Positions 23,901 through 25,302 of a DNA stretch of 25,302 bases are shown here, piece after piece (positions within the stretch are counted from its first letter, which is position 1; every line of letters begins with the position of its first letter). The stretch comes from Ectocarpus siliculosus (lineage: Eukaryota > Sar > Phaeophyceae > Ectocarpales > Ectocarpaceae). A model generated the notes under the pieces. It saw only the letters and a list, made by a program, of their open reading frames with translations. It ran no database searches and was not told where the DNA came from. A program made the position numbers and the translations under genes. The stretch covers positions 6,732,167 to 6,757,468 of the forward strand of contig FN649728.1 of NCBI GenBank assembly GCA_000310025.1, read 5' to 3'.

Positions 23901-25302
23901 TTGTTTTTGTTGCCGCTGTGAGTGCTCCTGAATCACCACCGTCCACCGTCCGCCGTGTGGAACCAACAAAATACCGCAGGAGGATACCCTCCTCGTCAGC
24001 GCGGTGCAGCAGTTCGGAGAGAACTGGGTCCTTGTGGCTTTCAGCATTAACAAGTGCCCGATCCTAAGGGGGCGCATGAGGTGTGTTTTGTGTTTTGTTC
24101 TTAATTGGCATCGACCGCGCTGACCGTTTGTGTGTGTTTGTTTTATTTGACTAGCATCGCGCTTACAGTAGCGTCCTCGTCTGTTTCAGCATCAACAAGT
24201 GCCTAATCCTGAGGGGATGCATGATGTCTTGTGTCTGTGCATGGTGTCTTATGTCTGTGTCTTCTTCAACTATAATACCTCGGCGACATACACCCCGATT
24301 AGCCCTCTGACCAATGAACAGCGGCTGGTCTTACGTGGCCATGATGGGGTTCGATTGCGCTTTCTAGGCTTGTGTGTCGCCCCATTTGTTCCAGACGTGA
24401 GCTTGAATTCCTTTCGGAATGTGTCGTATGTCAGCCAGGGTCACGCAGGAGATATACTTGAGTTTTTGTTTTGCCTTTTCCACCTTCCCTCTGCAGTGCA
24501 TGAGGCCCGCAGCCTTTTGTTTCTCGCTGCGGATTTGTTGCGTTTTCGTCCCACTTGTTCCGGGCGCCAGTCTACGACTCTCGGTGTACGTTTGACGCAC
24601 ACGTTAGTGGTCATGTAGGAGGAAGCAACAGCAGGACACTATAATAGTGGTCCCGATGCAGCAGTGAGATGCGTAGATGTCGTAGACTACAAGTGTTGGT
24701 GTGTGTGTGTTTTTTTTTTTTTTTTTTTTTTAGTGGTGGGGGCGCAATATATCTATCGGGGCGTAGTGACAGAAAAAAATTACCGCGTGATATCGAGACC
24801 CGAGGTATGGGCGAAAGGACTAGTACCAGTAATCAGTGGTTGTTGTGCCAGTTTTTTTTTACCTCGATGTATCGGAAACCACGCTATTCGGGACCGCGGT
24901 ACGGTATATCGGGACAAACCACCACTATAATGCTGCTGCTGCTGCTTTGTTGGATTTTTTTTTTTTTTCCACATTTCCTCCTCCTGTGGTGATTGGCTCC
25001 AACTTGTCTTCCAAACAAAAAAAATCAGTAATACTTCCATTTTTGATGATTTTTCTCCTGCGTGTTTGCCGACCGCATGCTGGTTAGGTCGGGTTCACGC
25101 AAGCACCACACCCCTGCCCTTTTATTTGACGATTTTCATCCCGTTTGTTTGCCGGAAACCCGTGTGCTGGTTTAGGTCGGGGAGTCAGAACAAGGCACGA
25201 CACGCAAACCTCGTGGCCCTAGGGGCTGCTGGCCAGCGCTCGCCGAGGGGAGCGAGGCCAAAGAGCGTCAGGCTTCCGCCGACTTACCGCGGGACGGCTA
25301 TA
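2..25302 (+). CDS. EP400/PIE1-type HSA-SNF2-SANT chromatin protein, partial, about 30 exons
   Basis: This is one spliced gene, open at both window ends. Proteins with HSA, SNF2 helicase and SANT domains in this order are the EP400/Domino/PIE1 group, nuclear subunits of SWR1- or NuA4-type complexes: the HSA helix binds actin-related proteins, the SNF2 motor drives H2A.Z exchange, and SANT contacts histones or the acetyltransferase module. What is seen: Gln/Ala-rich N-terminal part (residues about 1-275 of the visible chain), low-complexity linker, HSA (about 532-581), P-loop (about 755-775), motif Ia (about 868-893), post-gap helicase-lobe segments and a C-terminal SANT. Most exon junctions keep phase 0. 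Oddities: the ATPase core is broken by Ala/Gly/Pro-rich insertions, motif VI is not recognisable, and motif II is missing or lies in the assembly gap. Yeast Eaf1 (HSA and SANT without ATPase) is the alternative functional comparison. Domain calls are firm; the exon 14-15 and 19-20 joins are not. Confidence 0.85.
299..1035 (+). other. intron 1
   Basis: GTGGGA donor, GGCAG acceptor. About 340-415 carries a dispersed repeat containing CCTCGAGAGG that returns inverted at about 10847-10935. No gene seen. Confidence 0.65.
1036..1104 (+). CDS. exon 2: Gln-Ala repeat
   Basis: 23 codons of Gln/Ala with one Arg, phase 0 at both ends, strong CAG|GTAAGT donor. Flanking ORFs are short and unlike coding sequence. 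The composition matches exons 1, 3 and 4, which supports the join. Confidence 0.75.
1105..2127 (+). other. intron 2
   Basis: AT-rich, with a C homopolymer near 1450. It holds a two-copy tandem repeat of about 126 bases (1531-1782) and a second imperfect duplication built around CTGGCTTGTCACG (about 1804-1955). No gene seen. Confidence 0.65.
1531..1782 (+). repeat. tandem repeat, 2 x about 126 bases
   Basis: GAAATCCAGCCTAG starts near 1531 and again near 1657. Both copies run through AAGAAGTTGGCCTAATCCAG and ACAGGTGTTGGCCTG to CCTATATAGTC with few differences. Confidence 0.85.
2128..2244 (+). CDS. exon 3: Gln-Ala repeat
   Basis: 39 codons of nearly pure Ala-Gln alternation (one His, one Val), phase 0 at both ends, CAACAG acceptor and CAG|GTGACC donor. 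An in-frame CAG six bases upstream could shift the acceptor by two codons. The third bases alternate (GCT, GCC, GCG; CAG, CAA), so the repeat is older than a pure DNA slippage tract. Confidence 0.72.
2245..2966 (+). other. intron 3
   Basis: Contains a long GTT/GCT-rich stretch (about 2338-2515) that opens poly-Gln/Asn-like frames on the minus strand, followed by AT-rich sequence and a T-run before the acceptor. No gene seen. Confidence 0.6.
2967..3113 (+). CDS. exon 4: Gln-rich segment ending in a charged helix
   Basis: 49 codons. It begins with Ala-Gln repeats, passes through long Gln runs broken by His and Leu, and ends in a Glu/Lys/Ala helix (AEEAKRAEAAKKTE). T-rich tract and CTAG acceptor; GAG|GTGGGT donor; phase 0 at both ends. 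The end looks like the start of a coiled coil. Confidence 0.75.
3114..3851 (+). other. intron 4
   Basis: Holds three degenerate units of about 40 bases around ATAGTAGCAGGTGGGC (about 3270-3400). It also holds a two-copy duplication around GAGCAGAGGTCGGAAC and GAAGACCAACAGCA (about 3468-3590). No gene seen. Confidence 0.65.
3852..4046 (+). CDS. exon 5: charged lead and 25-residue poly-Ala tract
   Basis: 65 codons. ADEQVKAKEAKD is followed by 25 uninterrupted Ala (3888-3962), coded mainly by a GCT block and then a GCG block, then an Ala/Pro/Lys stretch. Phase 0 at both ends (TTAG acceptor, GAG|GTGCGT donor). The charged lead continues the helix of exon 4. Pure codon blocks point to recent triplet expansion. 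Confidence 0.75.
4047..4720 (+). other. intron 5 with minisatellite
   Basis: About 4455-4715 holds four degenerate units of roughly 60 bases around CGACTCAAAACACGG and CTAAAACACTTTC. The last unit runs up to the splice acceptor. A G/T-rich GGGTGG run lies near 4210. No gene seen. Confidence 0.65.
4721..5269 (+). CDS. exon 6: long low-complexity Pro/Gly/Ala linker
   Basis: 183 codons, the largest exon, phase 0 at both ends (GGCAG acceptor, GAG|GTGGGT donor). It runs from a Pro run and a Ser/Ala segment through a basic patch (LPRKRRFRPVG, possible nuclear localisation signal) to Gly/Ala repeats. It closes with a non-repetitive end (QWYEHYHAVRRVRDNE) that looks folded. The open frame also extends upstream into intron 5, but base composition changes sharply at the acceptor. 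Confidence 0.8.
5270..6116 (+). other. intron 6
   Basis: 847 bases of unremarkable AT-balanced sequence ending in a pyrimidine tract and CTTCAG. Short open frames on both strands have no recognisable content. Nothing else seen. Confidence 0.6.
6117..6335 (+). CDS. exon 7: basic helical segment before HSA
   Basis: 73 codons, phase 0 at both ends (CTTCAG acceptor, AAG|GTACAC donor). The non-repetitive, Arg/Lys-rich sequence includes LTRFQLSQMLEEKTKAFKDV and a Lys-Pro-Arg end. It predicts as amphipathic helix. Position just before HSA is where EP400 and Eaf1 proteins carry basic helical sequence, but I recognise no named domain. Confidence 0.82.
6336..6647 (+). other. intron 7
   Basis: Almost pure T/pyrimidine tract, typical of a strong 3' splice region. 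No gene. Confidence 0.7.
6648..6797 (+). CDS. exon 8: HSA domain
   Basis: 50 codons matching the core of the HSA (helicase-SANT-associated) domain: KTLWDFLLDEMRLIATDYNE followed by ERKLARHLLRGVANRTRLAR. The W-D-[FY]-L-L-[DE]-E-M and [AT]-T-D-[FY]-x-x-E-R-K pattern is characteristic of EP400, Domino, PIE1, SRCAP, Swr1 and Eaf1. In those proteins the helix binds nuclear actin and actin-related proteins. Phase 0 at both ends; TGACAG acceptor and GAG|GTGAAA donor. Confidence 0.93.
6798..7247 (+). other. intron 8
   Basis: T/C-rich with a CTTT repeat before the CACCAG acceptor. Nothing else seen. Confidence 0.65.
7248..7520 (+). CDS. exon 9: HSA tail and Gly/Ala/Glu linker
   Basis: 91 codons, phase 0 at both ends (CACCAG acceptor, GAG|GTCAGT donor). 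The early part (GVAICRHLSLL) may close the HSA helix. It is followed by Pro/Ala, a Gly run and an acidic stretch (GGEEVELTMPELSRIGFE). Acidic sequence between HSA and the motor is common in EP400/SWR1 proteins, where it can bind histones; that role here is inference. Confidence 0.78.
7521..7831 (+). other. intron 9
   Basis: About 7567-7760 is rich in GACA/CAGA units, forming a degenerate simple-sequence tract. The 3' end (GGCATGCC) resembles the ends of introns 13 and 21. No gene. Confidence 0.65.
7832..7952 (+). CDS. exon 10: linker before the SNF2 motor
   Basis: Forty codons plus one base: VEQLTTRAKALVEASLAGDA and then a Ser/Gly linker. It ends AATG|GTGAGG in phase 1. The next exon starts with the two bases that complete a Gly codon, so the join is phase-consistent. 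No named domain. Confidence 0.75.
7996..8120 (+). repeat. tandem repeat, 3 units of about 43 bases
   Basis: ACCACTGATTT begins three times, followed by AT-rich spacer and ACACACAGA or a decayed form of it. Copies two and three share GGAAAAAAAAATAC. Confidence 0.8.
8402..8552 (+). repeat. GTT-linked dispersed repeat, copy 1
   Basis: A run of GTT triplets, then CATTAAAAACAGTTCC, TACCCAGTACCTTC, GTCCGTACT, GACGCGGTCG and CCCGTGGTCACAGG. A second copy lies at 11467-11600 and a shortened one near 18255-18312. On the minus strand it would be a body with an AAC tail, a form seen in some SINE-like elements. Confidence 0.75.
8650..8866 (+). mobile_element. MITE copy A, Tc1/mariner (Stowaway)-like, 217 bases
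   Basis: Terminal inverted repeats of about 56 bases start CCGTATATGACACAAGAT and differ at about five positions. Both ends are flanked by TA (8648-8649, 8867-8868), the target duplication of Tc1/mariner elements. It is too short to code for a transposase. A near-identical copy of equal length is at 20513-20729. Confidence 0.88.
8943..9112 (+). CDS. exon 11: SNF2 motifs Q and I (P-loop, first half)
   Basis: Starts in phase 1 and ends in phase 0 at AAG|GTACTC. It encodes LLPHQAKALSWIRALAGRGL and GGVLCDDRGTGK, the SNF2 pattern L-x-x-[YH]-Q-x-x-[GA]-[LV]-x-W-[IL] followed by G-G-[IV]-L-x-D-[DE]-x-G-x-G-K. The usual DEMGLGK is DDRGTGK here: the G-x-G-K core is kept, while Glu is Asp and Leu is Thr. 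The following exon supplies the Thr of GKT. Confidence 0.92.
9113..9747 (+). other. intron 11 with a pseudo-exon
   Basis: A two-copy tandem repeat of 59 bases (GCTGGGTGTACAGG at 9122 and 9181) sits at the 5' end. A second duplication around CATCTCTCTGA and AGAGTCCG lies at about 9245-9400. A copy of the exon 12 start lies at 9513-9551. Confidence 0.7.
9513..9551 (+). pseudogene. decoy copy of the exon 12 start, with its acceptor
   Basis: 38 of 39 bases match 9740-9778, the intron 11 acceptor and the first codons of exon 12. Identity then stops. Spliced in frame it reads 13 codons to a TGA at about 9560. Its CAG acceptor is a better consensus than the TAG of the real exon. Confidence 0.82.
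9748..9879 (+). CDS. exon 12: P-loop Thr and following helix
   Basis: 44 codons, phase 0 at both ends. It starts T-V-T-A-A-A, completing GKT of the Walker A motif and the helix behind it, and continues with a charged helix (LAQEKKRLSERLVKGEAE). In active SNF2 proteins this stretch is short and leads to motif Ia; here it is longer. Confidence 0.85.
9880..10204 (+). other. intron 12
   Basis: GTT/GTG-rich first half, pyrimidine-rich second half, TTTTCAG acceptor. Nothing else seen. Confidence 0.65.
10205..10444 (+). CDS. exon 13: low-complexity insertion and SNF2 motif Ia
   Basis: 80 codons, phase 0 at both ends (TTTTCAG acceptor, AAG|GTGAGC donor). About 53 residues of Ser/Gly/Ala/Pro come first. 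Then follows QLVVVPSWAMARWHMELAQA and CPRLVIK, the SNF2 motif Ia region (in EP400: LVVV, W-x-x-E-L, CP-x-L). The inserted low-complexity block splits motif I from Ia and is unusual for the family. Confidence 0.9.
10445..10990 (+). other. intron 13
   Basis: Holds the inverted copy of the intron 1 dispersed repeat (about 10847-10935). Its 3' end (GGCATGCA, ATGAGT, C-run, CCGCAG) resembles that of intron 21. No gene. Confidence 0.65.
10991..11266 (+). CDS. exon 14: SNF2 segment between motifs Ia and II
   Basis: 92 codons, phase 0 at both ends (CCGCAG acceptor, CAG|GTAAGG donor). It begins VWEEWRSQE, carries a Ser/Ala/Pro/Gln insertion, then SADVVLCSLERLAEV and ARLARSVRW. This fits the SNF2 pattern of a hydrophobic strand (DVV-[LI]-x-S) and a V-R-W strand directly before the DEXH box. 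A weaker second donor lies at 11307. Confidence 0.87.
11267..11904 (+). other. intron 14 sequence left of the assembly gap
   Basis: Contains a copy of the exon 14 donor (about 11296-11312), GTT-linked repeat copy 2 (11467-11600), a possible eroded motif II/III segment (11664-11750, see findings) and long C runs. From 11773 it is the left arm of an inverted repeat. Confidence 0.55.
11467..11600 (+). repeat. GTT-linked dispersed repeat, copy 2
   Basis: GTT run, CATTAAAAACCGTTCC, CTACCCAGTACCTTC, GTCCGTACT, GACGCGGTCG, CCCGTGGTTACAGG in the same order and orientation as 8402-8552. Confidence 0.75.
11905..12377. other. assembly gap, 473 N
   Basis: Unread sequence between inverted arms with long C and G runs. 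The SNF2 motifs II and III and the 5' edge of exon 15 would be expected here or just to the left. Confidence 0.99.
12378..12479 (+). CDS. exon 15 (5' edge in gap): start of the second helicase lobe
   Basis: Open from the gap in the frame Gly-run, then VVVKEYVVRCAMTKPQAKVY and SAVAR. This fits the SNF2 pattern [KE]-x-[YE]-x-[VI]-x-C-x-[ML]-[ST]-x-x-Q-x-x-x-Y, which follows motif III and starts the linker to the C-terminal lobe. It ends in phase 2 at CCAG|GTGAGT, matched by exon 16. Confidence 0.85.
12480..12956 (+). other. intron 15
   Basis: A tandem repeat of 85 bases in about 2.3 copies (GGTTGCCGCTCATGTACAGC at about 12522 and 12607, partial near 12692) follows the right arm of the gap inverted repeat. 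C run and CGGCAG acceptor. No gene. Confidence 0.7.
12957..13266 (+). CDS. exon 16: SNF2 inter-lobe segment with insertion
   Basis: Starts in phase 2 with the third base of an Arg codon, ends in phase 0 at AAG|GTGGGT. It encodes SREVVAALSGEG, a Pro/Thr/Ala/Gly-rich insertion, then MEEALLALRRAALTGALE and KEEFWRGHVK. ALLALRRAALTGALE stands where SNF2 proteins carry L-x-x-L-R-[KR]-x-C-N-H-P; the C-N-H-P core is lost. Confidence 0.82.
13267..13912 (+). other. intron 16 with exon-end copies
   Basis: The last 36 bases of exon 16 plus its donor recur at 13360-13402 and, decayed, at 13471-13500. A decayed copy of the exon 17 start lies at about 13807-13845. T-run and GCAG acceptor. Confidence 0.75.
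13360..13500 (+). repeat. tandem copies of the exon 16 3' end and donor
   Basis: CTCAGAAGGAGGAGTTTTGG and GCACGTCAAGGTGGGT of the true exon end (13232-13272) recur almost unchanged at 13361-13402. A third, weaker copy (GGCCCAGCAGGAGGAGTTTT) starts at 13471. Units are spaced about 110-130 bases. Confidence 0.85.
13913..14011 (+). CDS. exon 17: SNF2 second lobe, SGKL motif
   Basis: 33 codons, phase 0 at both ends. DLELSVPERLEKYSGKLAKL is followed by GRAVARLAAAGKK. The S-G-K-[LF]-x-x-L-x-x-x-[LV]-x-x-L-x-x-x-G-[HKR]-[KR] pattern opens the SNF2 helicase-C lobe; the next exon starts VLVLG, the first strand of motif IV. Confidence 0.93.
14012..14945 (+). other. intron 17
   Basis: About 14083-14215 has three degenerate units around GGGGTA-TTTATCCT. 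Decayed copies of the exon 18 start sit at about 14751-14786 and 14859-14885. A 12-base palindrome CATCACGTGATG lies near 14555. No gene. Confidence 0.65.
14946..15033 (+). CDS. exon 18: SNF2 motif IV region
   Basis: VLVLGALPDARLLVHQYLVE then TDVPHECWA. It aligns with the SNF2 pattern [RK]-V-L-[IV]-[FL]-[ST]-x-x-x-x-x-L-[DL]-x-[LH]-x-x-[YF]-L-x-x-x-x-x-x-[CY]. Phase 0 start, phase 1 end at GCAG|GTGTGG. The Asp-Gly that normally follows (R-[IL]-D-G) is not seen. Confidence 0.88.
15264..15308 (+). CDS. exon 19: short segment after motif IV (3' end uncertain)
   Basis: Phase 1 start fits exon 18. It encodes A-G-T-D-S-Q-P-S-S-R-Q-G-S-G-L, placed like the SNF2 G-[ST]-[TD]-x-x-x-x-R-Q segment. The end chosen is C|GTGAAG in phase 1. 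The same frame stays open to 15474, so a longer exon with a donor near 15419 or 15474 is possible. Confidence 0.55.
15512..15782 (+). CDS. exon 20: Ala/Pro-rich insertion in the helicase lobe
   Basis: The frame encodes GNGEMFPNVAEEES, then a long Ala/Pro/Ser/Val stretch ending H-N-P-L-G-S-F-P-S-R in phase 2 at CACG|GTGAGC. The 5' acceptor is uncertain; AAAG at 15511 in phase 1 joins the chosen exon 19 end. Low complexity, unlike any SNF2 core. Confidence 0.6.
15919..15972 (+). pseudogene. phase-incompatible copy of the exon 21 start
   Basis: TCCAGG, CACCAGCCACG and GAAGCCAGCC here mirror TCCAGG, CACCAGTCACG and AAGCCCGCC at 16061-16100, acceptor included. Joined to the phase-2 end of exon 20 it reads to a TAA near 15988, so it cannot substitute for exon 21. 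Confidence 0.72.
16066..16241 (+). CDS. exon 21: helicase motif V-like segment
   Basis: Starts with one base completing the Arg codon left by exon 20 and ends in phase 1 at AACG|GTAGGG; both joins fit. It encodes APVTPPKPAHERLWSGVQGP, then PVLLAPPSAILEAVAGGSGL. The VLL...S...A-G-G-x-G-L order recalls SNF2 motif V (FLLSTRAGG-x-G-[IL]-N-L), but it is spread out by extra residues. Confidence 0.75.
16565..16790 (+). repeat. degenerate pyrimidine-rich tandem array
   Basis: Repeated CGTCTCT / CCGACCCCATGTT / CTCCCTACCC words in units of about 45-50 bases, roughly four to five copies. Confidence 0.7.
16852..16978 (+). repeat. tandem repeat, 2 x 66 bases
   Basis: GGTGTTTRCCATCGGG starts at 16852 and 16918. 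Both copies share TTGGGTTTTCGTCGCTTGGC and AACGACGTTGTAAAAC. CGTCG-CTTGGCAA-CGACG can form a hairpin. Confidence 0.88.
17468..17892 (+). CDS. exon 22: motif V strand, eroded motif VI, SNF2 tail
   Basis: Phase 1 start, phase 0 end (CTTGGG|GTGAGA), 141 codons. RGSLLGLGPIDAVLIFDEGP matches the SNF2 strand G-L-G-[IL]-[ND]-x-x-x-[AV]-D-x-V-[IL]-[IF]-[FY]-D. The usual Q-A-x-x-R-x-x-R-I-G-Q (arginine fingers) is absent. Instead there is a Thr-Ala run and about 85 low-complexity residues. The family tail follows intact: ESVVTVVRYVANGTIEETLE fits V-x-V-Y-R-[LFY]-[VI]-x-x-x-[TS]-[IV]-E-E-x-[ML]. Confidence 0.9.
17893..18438 (+). other. intron 22
   Basis: G-rich first 150 bases with a GT run. A shortened copy of the GTT-linked repeat lies at about 18255-18312 (CCGTTCC, CATCCGTGGTCACAGG). 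T-rich tract and GACCAG acceptor. No gene. Confidence 0.65.
18439..18867 (+). CDS. exon 23: Ala-rich linker with GCA-triplet tracts
   Basis: 143 codons, phase 0 at both ends. It begins GRPLGEVLFGPTYSDRG, then long Ala runs coded by GCA triplets (about 18570-18655), an acidic patch (SDPMDVDVERG) and VRCSLEGKTFLKQGEAAS. DNA of these tracts is CAG-type repeat read in the Ala frame. No named domain. Confidence 0.82.
18868..19253 (+). other. intron 23
   Basis: GT-dinucleotide run and T-run near the donor, then AT-rich sequence to TTTTCCAG. Nothing else seen. Confidence 0.65.
19254..19445 (+). CDS. exon 24: unrecognised C-terminal segment
   Basis: 64 codons, phase 0 at both ends (TTCCAG acceptor, CAG|GTGAGT donor). 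TEAVSLSGTKRKAADGGGGG contains a basic patch that could be a nuclear signal. It then runs to KHWSEGAPPLRRTCPWSP and VEDILVEEMVQ. The non-repetitive, Trp-containing second half looks folded. No family recognised. Confidence 0.8.
19446..20083 (+). other. intron 24
   Basis: A perfect 16-base palindrome (CTAGAACCGGTTCTAG, 19463-19478), a GT run and a three-unit tandem repeat with palindromes (19789-19952). CTC-rich tract and CCCAG acceptor. Confidence 0.65.
19789..19952 (+). repeat. tandem repeat, 3 x about 56 bases, palindromic units
   Basis: CTAGTCAGCGA recurs with TCAGCG starting about 19800, 19855 and 19911. Each unit ends in a TCAGCGCTG-type core; GTCAGCGCTGAC (19825-19836) and GACTATATAGTC (19941-19952) are perfect palindromes. 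Confidence 0.85.
20084..20248 (+). CDS. exon 25: unrecognised acidic segment
   Basis: 55 codons, phase 0 at both ends (CCCAG acceptor, AGG|GTGAGT donor). MNPDDFDTGRGCFDTDETRV is followed by FARLADGGHPVPPPLLSYAV. Well-mixed composition suggests a folded segment; no family recognised. Confidence 0.82.
20513..20729 (+). mobile_element. MITE copy B, Tc1/mariner (Stowaway)-like, 217 bases
   Basis: Same ends (CCGTACATGACACAAG and its inverse), same length and orientation as 8650-8866, TA at both sides (20511-20512, 20730-20731). Internal sequence differs by scattered substitutions. Both terminal repeats carry the same ATG/CAT-type change relative to copy A. Confidence 0.88.
20731..20752. repeat. 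interstitial telomere-type repeat (CCCTAA)n
   Basis: About 3.5 units of AACCCT start exactly at the A of the MITE's right TA. TTAGGG-type telomeres are found in many stramenopiles and animals. Confidence 0.85.
20970..21116 (+). CDS. exon 26: unrecognised segment with PSW motif
   Basis: 49 codons, phase 0 at both ends (TTCAG acceptor, CAG|GTAAGC donor). VRDLHLLGISPEPFLHCMPC, then MPPDHNMVLNEAVEVPSWMS. Rich in Met, Cys, His and Pro and clearly non-repetitive, so likely under constraint. No family recognised. Confidence 0.85.
21431..21960. repeat. fold-back element, arms about 260 bases
   Basis: The two halves are imperfect reverse complements. GGCAGTAGCAGTGTCCTGCT (left) pairs with its complement on the right near 21860, and the centre closes with TTGTCCTACG / CGTAGGACAA. 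Pairing extends weakly past both ends. A third, direct-oriented arm lies at about 22035-22205. No coding capacity. Confidence 0.82.
22221..22343 (+). repeat. tandem repeat, 3 x 41 bases with hairpin core
   Basis: CTGTTGAAGCCGAGGCGCCA starts at 22221, 22262 and 22303. The copies differ at one base. CGCCAA-TTAG-TTGGCG in each unit can form a six-base-pair stem. Confidence 0.95.
22413..22478 (+). CDS. exon 27: short basic segment
   Basis: 22 codons, phase 0 at both ends (CCGCAG acceptor, AAG|GTACGT donor): DLSCSLSYVDRLPSNRNKKL then KK. The short length makes it less certain, but splice sites and phase agree and the basic end continues into exon 28. Confidence 0.75.
22479..23416 (+). other. intron 27
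   Basis: A two-copy repeat of about 122 bases (22583-22820). Degenerate units around AACGGGGTTGC and GGCGAGAT (about 23206-23400) run up to the acceptor. No gene. Confidence 0.7.
22583..22820 (+). repeat. tandem repeat, 2 x about 122 bases
   Basis: GTTACGTTTGACGCTRCAG, TTGGCAGTTACACGTA and CAGTGATGTTGCATGTACAG occur in both copies, the second starting near 22705. Confidence 0.9.
23417..23509 (+). CDS. exon 28: basic stretch and start of SANT
   Basis: 31 codons, phase 0 at both ends (GAACAG acceptor, ATG|GTGAGT donor). ALSPRESSRREGEQPGAGRR then NKTSVEEWTKM. W-T begins the first SANT/Myb helix, which continues directly in exon 29. The Arg/Lys stretch may be a nuclear signal. Confidence 0.88.
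23510..23979 (+). other. intron 28
   Basis: A short duplication of GTGTTGTGTAAGACYGCTG (about 23580-23632) and GTT-rich sequence before the CCGCAG acceptor. Nothing else. Confidence 0.65.
23980..24080 (+). CDS. exon 29: SANT/Myb domain core
   Basis: 33 codons plus two bases. EDTLLVSAVQQFGENWVLVA then FSINKCPILRGRM. This fits the SANT pattern W-x-x-x-E-D-x-x-L-x-x-x-V-x-x-x-G-x-N-W-x-L-V-[AS] of EP400, PIE1 and Eaf1. The R-G-R before the last helix resembles PIE1. It ends in phase 2 at ATGAG|GTGTGT. Confidence 0.92.
24081..25175 (+). other. intron 29
   Basis: Holds a third copy of the AATTGGCATCGAC segment (24103), a decayed copy of the second half of exon 29 with its own acceptor-like CAG (24181-24226), T-runs and a decayed copy of the exon 30 start (about 25057-25110). 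No gene. Confidence 0.7.
24181..24226 (+). pseudogene. decayed copy of the exon 29 3' half
   Basis: TTTCAGCATCAACAAGTGCC and ATCCTGAGGGG mirror TTTCAGCATTAACAAGTGCC and ATCCTAAGGGGG at 24040-24073. The donor is changed to GATG, so it is not a working exon as seen. Confidence 0.82.
25176..25302 (+). CDS. exon 30 (partial): last SANT helix and basic tail
   Basis: Starts with one base that completes the Arg codon of exon 29 (phase 2) and is open to the window end (42 codons). RSGSQNKARHANLV matches the final SANT helix R-[ST]-x-x-Q-x-x-x-R-[HY]-x-x-L. An Arg/Lys/Pro-rich segment follows. TTTAG acceptor. Confidence 0.82.

Overview
The window is eukaryotic genomic DNA. I read it as the middle and 3' part of one very large, intron-rich gene on the + strand; neither its start nor its stop codon lies inside the window. 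About 30 exons can be chained by GT/AG splice sites with matching phase. Exons are GC-rich and short (45-549 bases). Introns are T-rich, mostly 300-1300 bases long, and full of local tandem duplications, triplet runs and dispersed repeats. GC-rich Ala/Gln-rich coding sequence, T-rich introns and an interstitial CCCTAA/TTAGGG tract suggest an algal stramenopile such as a brown alga, but that organism call is inference from style only.

Layout: 1-3113 holds four phase-0 exons of Gln-Ala repeat. 3852-6335 holds poly-Ala and low-complexity exons, then a basic helical exon. 6648-6797 encodes an HSA domain. 7248-7952 is a linker. 8943-17892 carries a SNF2-type helicase split over many exons: a P-loop (DDRGTGK|T), motif Ia, a pre-DEXH segment, a 473-base assembly gap where motifs II-III would be expected, then the second lobe with motif IV-like and V-like segments and the post-motif-VI tail. 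18439-22478 holds Ala-rich and unrecognised exons. 23417-25302 encodes a basic stretch and a SANT/Myb domain that runs off the window.

The order HSA - SNF2 - SANT is that of EP400/Domino/PIE1-type proteins (SWR1-family remodellers and NuA4 scaffolds). The SNF2 part is interrupted by low-complexity insertions, and its arginine-finger motif VI cannot be recognised. It may be a weakened ATPase kept for its HSA and SANT scaffold functions, like yeast Eaf1, which has HSA and SANT but no ATPase. The P-loop itself is kept, and motif II is not visible because of the gap, so this is not settled.

The introns hold two copies of a 217-base mariner/Stowaway-like MITE, one of them abutting the telomere-type repeat. 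They also hold a roughly 530-base fold-back element, an inverted repeat flanking the assembly gap and many minisatellites. Most strikingly, at least eight introns contain decayed copies of the neighbouring exon's edge together with its splice site. No tRNA, rRNA, CRISPR array or second protein gene could be supported.
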